Source of the DNA: Mactromeris polynyma
Lineage: Eukaryota > Mollusca > Bivalvia > Venerida > Mactridae
DNA: 64,000 nt
Assembly: GCA_032209605.1 (NCBI GenBank)
Contig: JASFXZ010000037.1
Span: 2,046,001-2,110,000, forward strand
Direction: 5' to 3'
The position numbers were made by a program, and so were the translations under genes. Below are positions 12,118 to 25,500 of the stretch, piece by piece. How positions within the stretch are numbered: position 1 is the stretch's first letter; each line of letters starts with the position of its first letter. A model generated the notes under the pieces. It ran no database searches and was not told where the DNA came from. It saw only the letters and a list, made by a program, of their open reading frames with translations.

Positions 12118-12357
12118 TTGAGCGCTGCTGTACGATTTCCAACCTCGTCTTTAAGTGACATCATTTTTTCAGCCGTCATATGTGACGTCACCATGTACTG
12201 ACAGTAAGCAATATTTGCCCCATATGGCAATATGAAAACGAAGTGACCATATGGAGTAAATATTGTTTCCTGCTTGCAAATAGTGACATCACATGTTGCG
12301 TTTTCTTGAAATGACGTCACTTACAGAAGAGGTTGTAAATCCCATAGCAGCACTCAA
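12118..12357 (+). mobile_element. MITE family A, copy 1 (TTGAGCGCTGCTG ends)
   Basis: A 240-bp element with inverted ends of about 45 bp. The left end reads ttgagcgctgctgtacgatt and the right end, reversed, ttgagtgctgctatgggatt. Subterminal gtgacatcattt/gaaatgacgtcac motifs are also inverted. A second copy lies at 21789-22022 in the opposite orientation. It has no coding capacity. Target-site duplication could not be fixed, so the superfamily is unknown. Confidence 0.8.
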
Positions 12358-12700
12358 ATGTAATACAAATATACAGTTACATTTTGCCACAGAAATTGCA
12401 AATAATATTTTGGCACACAAATGAGCAAATGAAGTGAATAGTACCAATACACAGTTGATGTCTGTACCATGTATGTACAGAGGTGACAAAACTGACTTGC
12501 ATTTAAATCCCAGCACAATTCTTTATTGCTTACTGAACTTATTGTCCTGCAAATTTATGTGAGGTAGGCCGTGTAAAACATTTTATGTTTCTTTTGACAT
12601 GTTGGTTTAAATAATTTTCAAACTCATGGAAATAATAACTCTTACATCAAATATTTTATATTTTGGTTTGATCTGATATAGATGTGTCATTGGTAATAGC
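12358..12700. other. Non-coding spacer
   Basis: I see no gene and no distinct repeat between the MITE and the degenerate tandem repeat. Confidence 0.4.
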
Positions 12701-13035
12701 TTTACAATGGGTAATAGGCAATGGATCGACAATGGGTAATTGGCAATAGATCGACAATGGGTAATTGGTAATGGATCGACAATGGGTAATTGGTAATGGA
12801 TGAGCAATGGGTAATGGATGAGCAATGGGTAATTGAAAATAGATTGCCAATGAGTAATTGGTAATGGATAGACAATGGGTAATAGACTGACAATGGGGAA
12901 ATGGTAGTGGATAGACAACGGGCAATGGGTGACAGATCGACAATAGGTAATTGAAAATACTAGAAAAAGGCAACAGGTCATTGGTAATAGATTGGCAATA
13001 GGTAGTTAGTAATAGACTGACAATGGGTCATCTGT
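12700..13035. repeat. Degenerate tandem repeat built on caatgggtaattggtaatgg
   Basis: About 335 bp of variants of caatgggtaattggtaatgg with inserts such as atcga, atga and ataga. Spacing between copies ranges from about 13 to 27 bp. The repeat explains three overlapping open frames on the minus strand rich in LPITH and LSIHY repeats, which are not proteins. Confidence 0.85.
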
Positions 13036-13366
13036 TATAGATTGATGATGTGTACATTCACAAGTTTCAGTCAATGTGCTGACCAAGTTGGATTAAATAC
13101 TAGCATCATATACTATATTCATATTACCAGAATAACAACTACACAGTAGTTAGATAGAAAGCTTCACGATAATGACAAAACTGCGCTATTGAGGCACTTT
13201 ATGTGTATCAGTGAATGATAACAATCAATGAAAAGCAAAAATAACATATTTTATCATCGCATAACAAAAACACAACAGAACAGTAACATAATCTTAGAAA
13301 CATGATGGTTTTTTGTGACATGAAGTCTTAAACATAAGGGATAGCACATATCCTGGTTAAGGATAT

Positions 13367-13372
13367 TTTATT
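13367..13372 (-). terminator. Candidate polyA signal of TXNDC11
   Basis: AATAAA on the minus strand, about 165 bp after the TXNDC11 stop codon. It is the best-placed match, but such hexamers are common in this AT-rich sequence. Confidence 0.35.
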
Positions 13373-13535
13373 TAAAGATGAAGGAAGGATAAATGAATTA
13401 ATAATTTTACAATAAGTTGATCAAAATACATGGATTGGGGAAAAATCTTAATTTTTTAAAATGCACCAACATTGGAAGACGGTTCTCATACCATCTATAT
13501 CACTCAACGAAGACGAAACATTGCACAATTTTCAA

Positions 13536-16500
13536 CTATAAGGCAACATTTTTGGCAATAATTTCCAACATCATTTCTTTATCGAACCGTTTAAAATCTT
13601 TCTGCAAAAAGTAGTTTAACAGCTGAGCTTTTCGAAGCTTGAATGTTTTCACATCTTGAGCTCTCTTTAAGGCAGAAAGAGCAGTTTTCACATGTTTCTG
13701 ATAAAGAACAGATTCAATTGGTTGGGAAAGCAAGGTTATGGCTCTTCTCTCCAGTTGGCCTATACTGGCTTCCAGCTTAGAAATTTGAGATAAAACTCGG
13801 TTTATATTTTTCTTCACACATTCTGCAGAACATGAGCTCACAGCAGTATCAATCTGTAAACTGTGGTTGCTATGATACAGAAGGAATTTTATCAGGTTTG
13901 GAACAGTCTTGGCTATATTGTCCGGATACTGTACGCTGTCAGATTTCCTGAAAATAACCAAAGTTCCAACATTACATTGTAGCAGTAACAAAAAATATTA
14001 TGTAATACTCGACATACTGCTCAATTTTTGGTAAAGAACTTGTAAGAATATCTGTTCAGAAGAACAAATATATACATACTGAATAACACCACAACAAAGC
14101 GAAGAAACCATTAATGTCATATTTGACTATGACTGTCAATTTTCAATAAATAGTGCAATGTTTGTTTTTCTGTACCAATTCAAAGTACATAAAAATACAT
14201 AACAGATTAACTTCATTCCAAAGGGAGACTTCAAAATCATCACACCATTTAAGATTTCCTTTCACAAAAATGAAGATTAGGACACAAATCACTTAAAGTA
14301 ACATCAAAATTGGAATGACTTGTATACAACTAACACCAATACTATGGAAGTGTGCAATATAAATTGCTGCAAGATAATTTCAACACTAATGCATACTCTA
14401 TTGCAATATGCAAAATAATAATAATAAAAAATAAATTTATTACAAATTCATAGACATACACAAAGAAAACATTAACACAGATGTTGCATTGCTTGTAATG
14501 TATCTATGCAAACAGAATGAGCAGACAAACAGCAAGTACCTATATGAAATAAAAGTAAAGTGCTGTTAGATTAACCGCAAACAGGTGTATGAACTTTCTG
14601 GACTGATCCATGTCAATTAAAGTAAAGAAATGTTTTTTGTGTGTAAACTGTAACTGCTGTTTGGTTTACTTTTCTATCAAAACACAACCGCAGTTTATTC
14701 TCTGTTATCCTTACAGAAAAACACAAACAATTCAATGCACCTGTTTTGAAATGTAATGGTCCAGGTAATATATTCATATGTTTGAGGTTAATAAAACGGC
14801 ACTATATGTTACCTATATGCAGGAAAGAAAATCATAGTAGGGTATGCATCGACTGTGTACTCCCAGGGAAGATCATTACGATCACCATTCACTCTACAAA
14901 TATATTACAATAACATAGAATACAGTCAACATGTACACAGAATTATCTTTAAGTACTAACAAAGCATGCTACATACAGTTGAAGTTTCAATTGCATATTC
15001 AACAATGGAAAACATTATACCATCAACTTTGAAAGATATATTTATGCCAATATGCAATTGAAACTTCTAAAATTGAATAGTTAAATAATGTATTGTCACT
15101 AAACTGGCAAGCCACAAATGGCCCATGAACAAATTGTCAAGTTACAAAATATCCCAATAACATATTGGCCAAACATAGGAGTATTGATAAAATACCTGGC
15201 GAATATAAGGTCTGTGTTATCTTTGAAATATTGAGCAGTTGTAAGAAACACTTTGGCCATCTGTGCACAGAATCCACACCAATCAGAATAATACAACAAC
15301 ACAACATCCTGAAACAACAGAATAACACATCTTACTACATGTACATATACAAGGGACGGTCGGAAAATACCCAGACTTTTCATGATCCTGTCTTTCCACG
15401 TGCACTGAAGTACACATACTGTACATGAGCGTAAACTACATTCTTTCGACAATAATTTGGTCAGTTGACTTTTCAATGACAAGTTTGCATACACATTTTT
15501 ACGTTATTTATACATGATAGCTGACATGGACTCCAAGTAAGAAGAACAGCAAACTGTTATAAAATTTATACAAGTGAAAAGCCTCGTCATATTTTCCAAA
15601 GGCTGCAGAAAAGGTTTGGGCTTGACTGCATGTCAAGTTCTTCATTTTATAGCTGGCTTTCTTAGTTTCGTGAAGGTAGAACTAGCGTTTGTGACAGGCC
15701 TAGGTCTTTGAGACCCATTCAGGCAGTGACCCACTCAGGCAGTGACCCCATCAAAAGCTGCAAATGTTGAGGCTTTCGTCATGCAAGATCATCAGGTAAT
15801 ATTGCAGGAGGTAACCAGTAGGTTTAGCATTGGAAAGGCATTGTACATGAACACCTTGGTATGAGCAAGGTCAGTGCTAGGTGGGTGCCGAGACAGTTGA
15901 CAGAAGACCAAAAGGCATCCAAGAAATTGAAGATGACTATAACAAAAGACCATTTGAGTCGTTTTAAACATGAAGGAGATTAAGTTTTTAAACTGCATTA
16001 TCACTGCTTATGAAATGTAGGTTCATTACGCCAAACCGGAGACAAAAGCTTGCAGAAGAAATACAAAAGCTCCCAGGTAGGTGAAGAATAATTTGAAAAA
16101 GAGTAAAAAGATTCTTTTGAAAAACATTTCACACTTTTTGAGAATGAGTACAAGTCCAGGTATTTTCCAACCTCGTAACCATGACATAAACCTCTTAAAA
16201 ACATATCTTAACCACATCAAAATACTCAAAACAATGTATATCAAATTCTTTGCAGAGGGAAAAATATGATATTATGACAATCAACTGATTTCAAATTTGA
16301 CTCCTCCCCTTTATCAAAGACACTATTAAAATGTACCTCTATATAACGGGGTTTATAACAGGAGACATTTTTGTGGGGGGATGAGACTGCTGAGTCTGAT
16401 TTTAAAAACACAATACTATTTTAACTTGTTATAAAAATGAGACAATCACAAACCTTGCGTTTATTCATCACAATATCTGGGAATGTGTCAGCATTGACTT

Positions 16501-19500
16501 CTGTAATACACACCGACTTAGATAGCAAACATTCAGCAGGGGAGGTAACTTCTGTTGACTGTCTATATCGTGTAAGTCGACCATCTGTATAGTTCCGTAC
16601 AAAATTACCTGAAAATAATGTTTTGAAAAATATATGAACAATTAGCCTTTATCATGTTAAAATAAGATAATGGAATCTTTTCAGATAATGCAAACATGTG
16701 ATTCTAAAATGCTTACTGAAAGCAGCAATACTGAATGTTACTAAAAATAGCCATTTATACAAACAAGAAGGACCTTCACTAATAAATAGTTTCCGTGATA
16801 CATGAACATTCAAGCAGCCAATCCAGTAGTTCTCTTTAACTTTAATTATCAATATAAATGAAATGTGTAAAAAGATTACTACTGTTACCAGCCAAAACAA
16901 ACGTTTATTGTATTTACTGTAGGACAATCATTTTTTGGAAATATTTTAGGACAAAACACATAAGCAAATTAAGCCCTAAAATTGTACAACAAACATGTGT
17001 AACTTCGTACTGGGCAGGGCTCTCGCGAGGGGTCGACTTGAGCGAAGTGGTTGCCTAAAATTGTGAGACTTCGCCCATTCGCTAGATCAAAGCGGAATTG
17101 ACTTCACCGACAATTTTGGAGAAGTTACAGACGCTCAGTGACTGTCATTCAGCGAGTCGTAGGCGGAGCGTTCCAGCAGTCAAAACAATACAATTAGCCA
17201 TTCAGATCGCCCGATACAGAGTGACTTGTATAGACTGGGTAGAATAATCATAAAAAATTACGTAATGCAATTGATTTGACACCTCGCAGTCAGCGTGTCC
17301 TATGTTCCCCACAGTTATGCATCGGCACTTTCGTTTTCATTATGAATTCAATAAACAGTGAATACCGAGGAACAGTAGGAACCAATAACTTTGTCCAAGC
17401 TTCGACATTGAAGCGACGTAGCAGTTAACAGAAGCCGGGTAATTTTTAATTGTTTATATAACCTATGCACAAGTGATATTGGGCAGCTAATTTATCAAAA
17501 TAGAACTATCATTCTTTCCAAAGTGAACATTTTAACAACTTGGCTAACAGAGCCATAGTAAGGGTATTGCTACTTAAAATATAAAGAGAGGTAACAGAAT
17601 AATTTCAGTGCATATAACACACTACAGGGGTTCCATTTGACTCTGCATTGACCCTTTGACCCCTTGAATTTCCAAAAAGCCAAGATTCTGGCTAAATTAT
17701 AGGTTTTTTGGCTACAAAATGGTAAAATCTGGTCAAAAATGATCAAATTGGCTCTTGAGATTCAGCACCTAGTGGAACCCCTGATATATGTTCAAATTAG
17801 AAGCCCCAACTTGTGCAAAAACACAACAATACTCACCTAGATTTTGATAATTCAGTGCATCCCTGAGAACATAAAGAGCTTCATCTTGTAAATCAACAAG
17901 TATCACAGATGTTTGTTTTGGTTGAATGGGCACTTTTAATTTCTCCATGAACACAGAATGATATACACTGTCTATATAAAAGAAATTTAACGTTTTATTT
18001 GTATTACACTGTAAACCAGTTATATTTCCATTCCTCAAGTCACTAAACTTAATCAAAAGTTTTGACATTTCATCAACTGTCATTAAACGTTTTGTTTTTT
18101 GTAGCGTCAACTTGTTTAAATGTTGCTTACACAACAAACTCTCCCCATTTAAAACAAAAGGGTCGGTAGTTCTTCTAACTCTCCCCGACTCTTTTTTAAC
18201 TCGTAAATTTGGCATATTTGATAGACCATTTCTACAACAAACAGAGTGGTGTTCATTTACATTGTAAAACTGGTAAAAATTTTGGCATGAATTCACAGTA
18301 CTTGGTGACCAGTCTGATTTAATATCTGATCCTAATTCAATATCACAGGCTGTGTCACTGTTACTACTTCTAACACAATATTCACACACATCATTTTCAC
18401 TTTTATACCTAGAACCAGTCAGTAATGAAACACAGCACTTAGATCTATGAAAAGGCATTAAGTCAGCATTATATAAAGAGGATTTCTTCTCCATGCACTT
18501 CTTGTGAAAATCTTTCACAGTCAAATGCTGGGCAAAAGACCCCAGTACGAAAGTTTTTAAGATGTTTTCGTAATATCTGGAATTATTTCCACATGTTCTG
18601 AACGCTAACCCTGCCAGTCGAGCCTGAAACAGATAAACACACCAAAACTCTGAATACAACAAACCAAACACAAAGATAATTTGACATTTCAATAAAAACA
18701 ATAAACCAACTGATCAAGGTCAAGGTCTTCCCTAGGATTTTTCAGCTAGGGGTCCTTGGACCCTCATGTTTGATAAATTGGGGTGCCTAAGTAAATGTGT
18801 AAGGTCCTAGATATGCAGTTTATACTTGACTAAAGTTTATTTTAGGGGTCCCAGGGATGCACATAAAGTTGAAAATGGGAGTCCCTAGAAAGAAAAGGGA
18901 GTCAGGGACTCAAGATTTCTGCATCAGGGAAATCCCTGCAAGGTTATGATATAGTAACACATGCAAGGAATTTACCCTAATCAAGCACACAGAAATACTC
19001 CAACACAAGCTGTCTGTGGAATTTCATTGATTGAATAATCATATTCTGACTTTTCTATGCTTTAAATAATCTATTGCTCATATCAATGACGTAAGCATGG
19101 TTTTTTAACAAATTTGTAGCACTTATTTACTAGAAATTTAAATCTAATGTTAAATAAAATGGATTCTTCTGTTAAGTTCAGAAAGTAATTGAAACTGTAG
19201 TTTAATATAGGAAACAAAACCTTTTTCAAATTTTTAAACAAATTTAAATGTTTAACTTACCATATTGAAATATGGATTAAATTTGATGAGTGGATTAGCG
19301 GGACCAAACACTAACACTGCAGGTCCTTGCTGGAGAGGTACGGATAATGTTAGACTCTTCGTCCCAGGAGGTACTAACCACGGTGATATATTCTACAATA
19401 CATCAATACTATCAGGTGAAACAACACAGAAAATATGAACAAATAATCAAATAACCATCACATAAAGAGAGTCAGTGGATTAATGACGTCATGATTGTCA

Positions 19501-22500
19501 TCACGAAAAAAAATAACTGAGAGCGTGTTACACTGATGTACACTTCCTTATGACAGGTCAGAGCCGAAGTCATGCAACATATCCAGAACCTATTCTAAGA
19601 CTAAAATGTTGTTTTTTGTTTAACTGTTTTTGTAAAAATTCCTTAGGAACAAATATATACATTTTATAGAAAACAATTATTGAAAACTTGATTTTTTTTA
19701 TCTGCTCACATATATATTGCAATACACAAGACGCAATATATTGCAATACATATTGTAGAATGTATCATTTGATGTACTCATACTGTAAAACCCTGTATAT
19801 ATATATATAGCAATCACAGTTCACTTTATGTATCAGCATGATTGTATAATTTCATAAGATGATTTAATCATTAAAAATGGTTCCACAAAAATATGCTATT
19901 AGACACATTGCAATATATCAGTTTACTTATAAACTGTTACAACCCTAATCTATATTAAATTGTAAACTCAAGACTTTTCAACCCAATAATTATGTAATTA
20001 AACAGTATTTTATCAAGGACATATATATACTAAGACCAATATTCAACAGGTGAGGCATTATCTCATCAACACCAACATGAACAAAATGTTCACAGGAAGT
20101 AAATACTTGACTTATATGTCTAATCCTAAGAGTTAAACTGTTATACTGAAGAAAAGCATTTAAGCAAGAAATTAAAGGAGGAATGAGTTCTACCAAAGGC
20201 AGGTGAATTCTACAGTCTATATACACATTATGAGAAATTACCTGTTGTTTATAATGTAGAATCCAAGTAGTCATATTCTTTGATGTCATGTTGTACAATA
20301 GAGGATATTTCTACAAGTAAACAAGATGACAAAAATAAGTCTACAAAAAAATTGAAGCAAAACGTCTAAAATTGGAAGTTAAGATCAGCCAGATGAAATA
20401 AACTTCAAAGCAGCAGATAAGCAGATTCTTATTATACTATGAAAGTTATGATATGGATTTGTTTGTCAGTCTAGCACAAGAATAAACTCAAATTATGGTG
20501 TATGAATAATGGTATAATATAATGCAAATCATTGGTTTTTTTTTATTAATTGTTGGAGGAGTGGCCAATAACAAACGTTAATTGACACTAAGTTACTTCA
20601 ATCGTTTAATCATGTTTGCAACATAGCTGTATATACACCGATTGAATAATGAAGCTTTCTTCAGAAAGGAAAAGGATGTGCAACACATAGCAAAAATGCC
20701 ATAAAAAGTTGGAACACACTAAGTATGTGTCTTCAATAAAGGCAACTGTTATATCTTTTTTGGAAATGACATATCTCCATACCAGCTCACTAAAATGGAC
20801 CTTATATTCATGTAGAAGCCAGCAAAGCAGAGAAAATAAGTAACTGTACATCTATGTTTATCAAAAACACAACATAAGCTTACCAGAGTGACATTACCAA
20901 CTCTTGTCATAACGAATCTATTTGGTGTGTTAAGATCTAGAAGATTAGCCAGCCTCAATGTATTCACAATACCAAACCCTACTGGCTGATAAAAATCTGA
21001 AATTATATTGAAGATAAAGATCTAAATCAAGATTATAAATCAGTCAATTAGGAACCAAGTAGTTTGAGAATCCATTAACTTAACCATGAAATATCTTTAA
21101 TTTTGTCTACATACATACTGTATAAAAGTTGAAGACTGTGATAAGGATTTGCGAATTCAAGAATGTCACAAAAAATACCAGCCACCATAATCCCCTTTAT
21201 CTAGAGGACTACATTTCATAGACGTCAGGATTAAACAATAACAATAAACATTTTGGTTATTCGCTAACATTGCTGTTCATACAATGTCTGAAATTGCAAT
21301 TAATGAACTTTGAAACTGGAGAAAGTATCTACCTACCTAAAATACCTACAAGCATGAAAAATTCACACGGACAATTTTGTTTCTCCATTTTTGTACCCAA
21401 AAAAGAGAATCTGCTGAAAAAGGGGAAGACAACTCCTGACAAATCTACAAATCTATCTTAATACTCAAGTTTGGGCCTGGCAGAGAGTACTAACCATAAG
21501 ATACAGTTCTAAGAGCAGTCAAGTAGAATTGGTGAAATTCTGGTCCTGGTGGTTGAGGTGAAGAATTGAAATCAAAATAACCAATCACTGCATTCTGAAA
21601 ACAGAAAGCATTCCAAACCATTTCAATGTAAGCAATTTTACCAAAAAATACTGCAACACAAAATGACAAGCACTAATGAATCATATCAGGTGAGAAAGTT
21701 TATTTAAGTTTTTTGTATGGTTTATGACTTTTACCAATATTTTACTTTTCGTTTCTTTCACAACACTGAACTTAACTTCGTTCAATATTTGAGCGCTGCT
21801 ATGGGAATTACAACCCCTTCTGTTAGTGACATCATTTCAAGAAAACGTAACATGAGATGACACTATTTGCAAGCAGGAAACAATATTTACTCCATATGGT
21901 TACTTCATTTTATATTTTCATATGGGGCAAATATTGCTTAATGTCAGTACATGGTGACGGTCACGTTTTCTTGAAATGACGTCACTTAAAGAAGAGGTTG
22001 GAAATCGTACAGTGGCGCTCAATTAGGTTTTTAAATAGCTGACAAGTCCCCAGCACGAATAGGATGAAATTACTGCAGCTTTATATCCACGACCTAAACC
22101 TTAAAATTCACTTAAAAACCAGTTAAAGTTTATTATACAAAACATCATTTATGTAGCTAATGATTGCTGTTTATGTCTGTTCTAATATTGCATTTAACTT
22201 ACATCATTCTGTGTAGTGAACTCTTTTATTTGACTCTCAGAATGTAGAACCGTCAGTGGAAACAGGAAACTTTCAGCAAACTTCACAAAGTATTCTGCTT
22301 CTTTTATACCTGAAGAAGTAAAAAATATAAATCCTGAATTTCAAACATTACATAAGTAAAATCACACGCAAGTTCTTTATCACACAATGCACAGAAGATT
22401 GTCACAAGTTCTTTCACTATAATTTCCATCTAGAGTTCTCTCCCTTTGCCCCTTCTATGTATAATTATATACTAACAGGAGTCTAACGCTTTTCACACCT

Positions 22501-25500
22501 GACCTCATTCCGCAGCTGAAATCATGCTTCAAACATCGAAATATGTCCCAAGATATGCACCACATTCTACGCATGAATAATTTACCTTTAAATGATACCT
22601 ACTTTATACAACTATGTCAAGAATTGACACACTTCTCCTCAGAAAACCTCGTCATTTTGCATTTACACCCATTTAGTATACATTCATATAGAAGGGGCAA
22701 AGGGAGAGAACTCTAGATGGAAATTAAAGGGAAAAAACTCTCCTCCAAAACAATATCATGTGTAACAATGTGATCAAAAATAATTCTCAAGGTTTATGAA
22801 ATAACAATTAAAACATTTAGAGCATAAAAACATAGATACCTGTAAATCTGTAGCCATCACCAACATCAATGTGATAGATAAACAATTCTGGATAGGATAT
22901 AAATTTCATTCTCTGTCGACATTCACCTTCAGGATACCAACAATTAACAGCAACAAACTTCACCTGAAAAAATATCACATGATCAAGTTTGTACAAAAAG
23001 CCATCAAATACATTCAAAGTAAACCAATCCATTTGAATCCATCAACAAAAAAACCAACAAATGAAACAGAACCTTCATAACAATAGCGCCGACTATCGCA
23101 AAATACATGTACCCCCATTCTACGGTTATGTCACTGGAGTGTGAAAAAAGTTTGTGAAAAAAAAGATTATCTAGGACTAGTTTTAGGTAATTTTTATAAT
23201 TAGTGACTCGAGCAATATGGCTGGTTATCGCACTTATCTGAGATATTATGCCCATACACATTCTGACCAAATTTGGTGATGATTAGACAAATGCTTCTAA
23301 AGTTATTGATCGGACAACTTACTGGTCGCCGGACACCTGGCCAACAGCCCGCCTGTACGGCACAGGTGAAACTATAAATGCCCGGTTCCGAGCATATATA
23401 AACTGTAGGAACAGGCCCAGGATTCTATAGACTCCACAACATTCAAGAGAGAAAACACACAAAACAACATGTGGATATAAATATCATTAGGTTAGACTTA
23501 ATTTACAACTTTATCCAAATCCAGCATAGTTTGATTATAATAAATAACCTTTAAGACTCTTATACTGCTGTTACTGTCTTAAACTATTTAGAACTGCTTG
23601 TGAATCATCCATTTAATAGACAACAAAACATAAACAATATGAAAATACATATCATCAAGCAAGGTCATTGAGCATATCCGAGCTATAAATATTACCGTAT
23701 CAGACAGAGCTCTTGCAGCTTTTATGAACTCTCCACGAACATACATTGACTGCGCACACCATGGTGCATAGTACATGACAAAGATTAACTCTTCATCACC
23801 AAGAAGCTTGATAACACTCTGCAGATTTCCCAAGGGATGATCCGCCACGAAACTGCGAGACGGGAAAAATCTTTGTGGTATACTTGCTTGTTGTGTAGTC
23901 TGTGTCTGATGAAATCTGCAATTGATATAAAGAACAGATAGACAGAGTAGTATGTTGTTTATAAATAACCTACCAGTATTCCTGAAACTACCCAAATTTT
24001 CCATAGAACTTCCTGACAGTACTACTGATCAGATGCTTATACAGACATTTTAGTGGCTAGGTCCATTACTGTTGTTTTTGCGAAGTATATTCTAATTTCT
24101 ATCAAAGACTCAAATGAAATTAGTTTTCCTTTGCAATTATGGATATGCTGTGTGAATACAAGCATTGTAGCAGATTATTTTTAATGATCAAGTTATTGAG
24201 ATAATTGACATGAGTATTAATGAGATAAGATACTGAAGTCAATTCCAAATATAAAGAAAAATTATTTTGAAGTACAATAGACTAATAGTTAGAGGAGCAA
24301 ACTGCAGTGGGAAATACTCCAAAGCAAAATGTAGCTTATTATTACCAAAAACACAAACAAAATAAGTGACAAATAAATAATATTTATGTTTTCATGTTTT
24401 ACAGTCAGATGATCAGAAGTTTCATTACATTATCATACTCATAGAACAGAATTAAAGCAATTATTTTGAGAGTGAATGTTAAAAAAGTTGATATTTGTGA
24501 ACTTTTATCACTTTTCTGACTATCATCAGATTTATTATACATGTACAACAATGTACCTTTGCTTTGTTTGCAGCATACTTCCGTATATACTCGGCCATAA
24601 GTCGAGGGGGTATTTTAGAGGTCAGAATGTCAGGTTTTTGCTTCAACCCTTCCATAAGTAGAGGGGGTATTTCAGGCAACGAGCTGGGAAGAACTGGTGT
24701 CATGGCACATTATGGCGCACATAAATAAAACAAACAATCACAATACACTGTGTTTTAAGTCACATCTTAGCCTATATCCTGTCTATGACACGTTCGTGTA
24801 TAATGTCATGATTATAGTTTATACACAGCTTGCCAAAAACAATCGGAGGTGGTCCTTGTCGCTTTTCACCTAAACCACTTTCAGCCAATCAGATCACATC
24901 CCGTATACCCGACACATGTGATGACCTGTGAAGCGCGTAATAATAACACTCCAGAGAACTAAATCAGTCAACAAGAATAAGAATTCTGATCACGAAAGTG
25001 TGCACATACAAAGAAAGGTGATGAAACAATAATTTGTAAAGTTATTTGCACGTGTTGTTTGCACAAGTTTATTTTAGCGCATATTTATGGACACTTCGGA
25101 CCAGATTTAGGGACACTTCGTAATAATAATAATAATAATGTTGAAACCAAAGTCTTAACTAAAATTATAAATCATGGTCCTAAGTGTTCCTATAGATGGT
25201 CCGAAGTGTCCCTAAATCTGGTTTGAAGTGTCCATAAATATGTCCTAAAATACACACAGATTACAACTACATATTACTGATATAGCAAGTATTTACTTAC
25301 AAGTATTTATTAAAACATGAATAATGTTGAAACAAAGTCTTAACTAAAATTATAAATCTGGTCCGAAGTGTCCATATAGATGGTCCGAGGTGTCCCTAAA
25401 TCTGGTCCGAAGTGTCTGGTCCGAAATGTCTGTGGTCCAAAATGTCCTGATACCGATCTTACATACCCAAAAAAGCACACAGTATCCTCTTATTAAAGTT

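Noticed and set aside
24479..24703. Minus-strand frame coding MTPVLPSSLPEIPPLLMEGL...
   Set aside because: It looks protein-like, but it lies in TXNDC11 intron 1 without fitting splice phase, and its DNA (ggccataagtcgagggggta, then tccataagtagagggggtat) has the look of a dispersed repeat.
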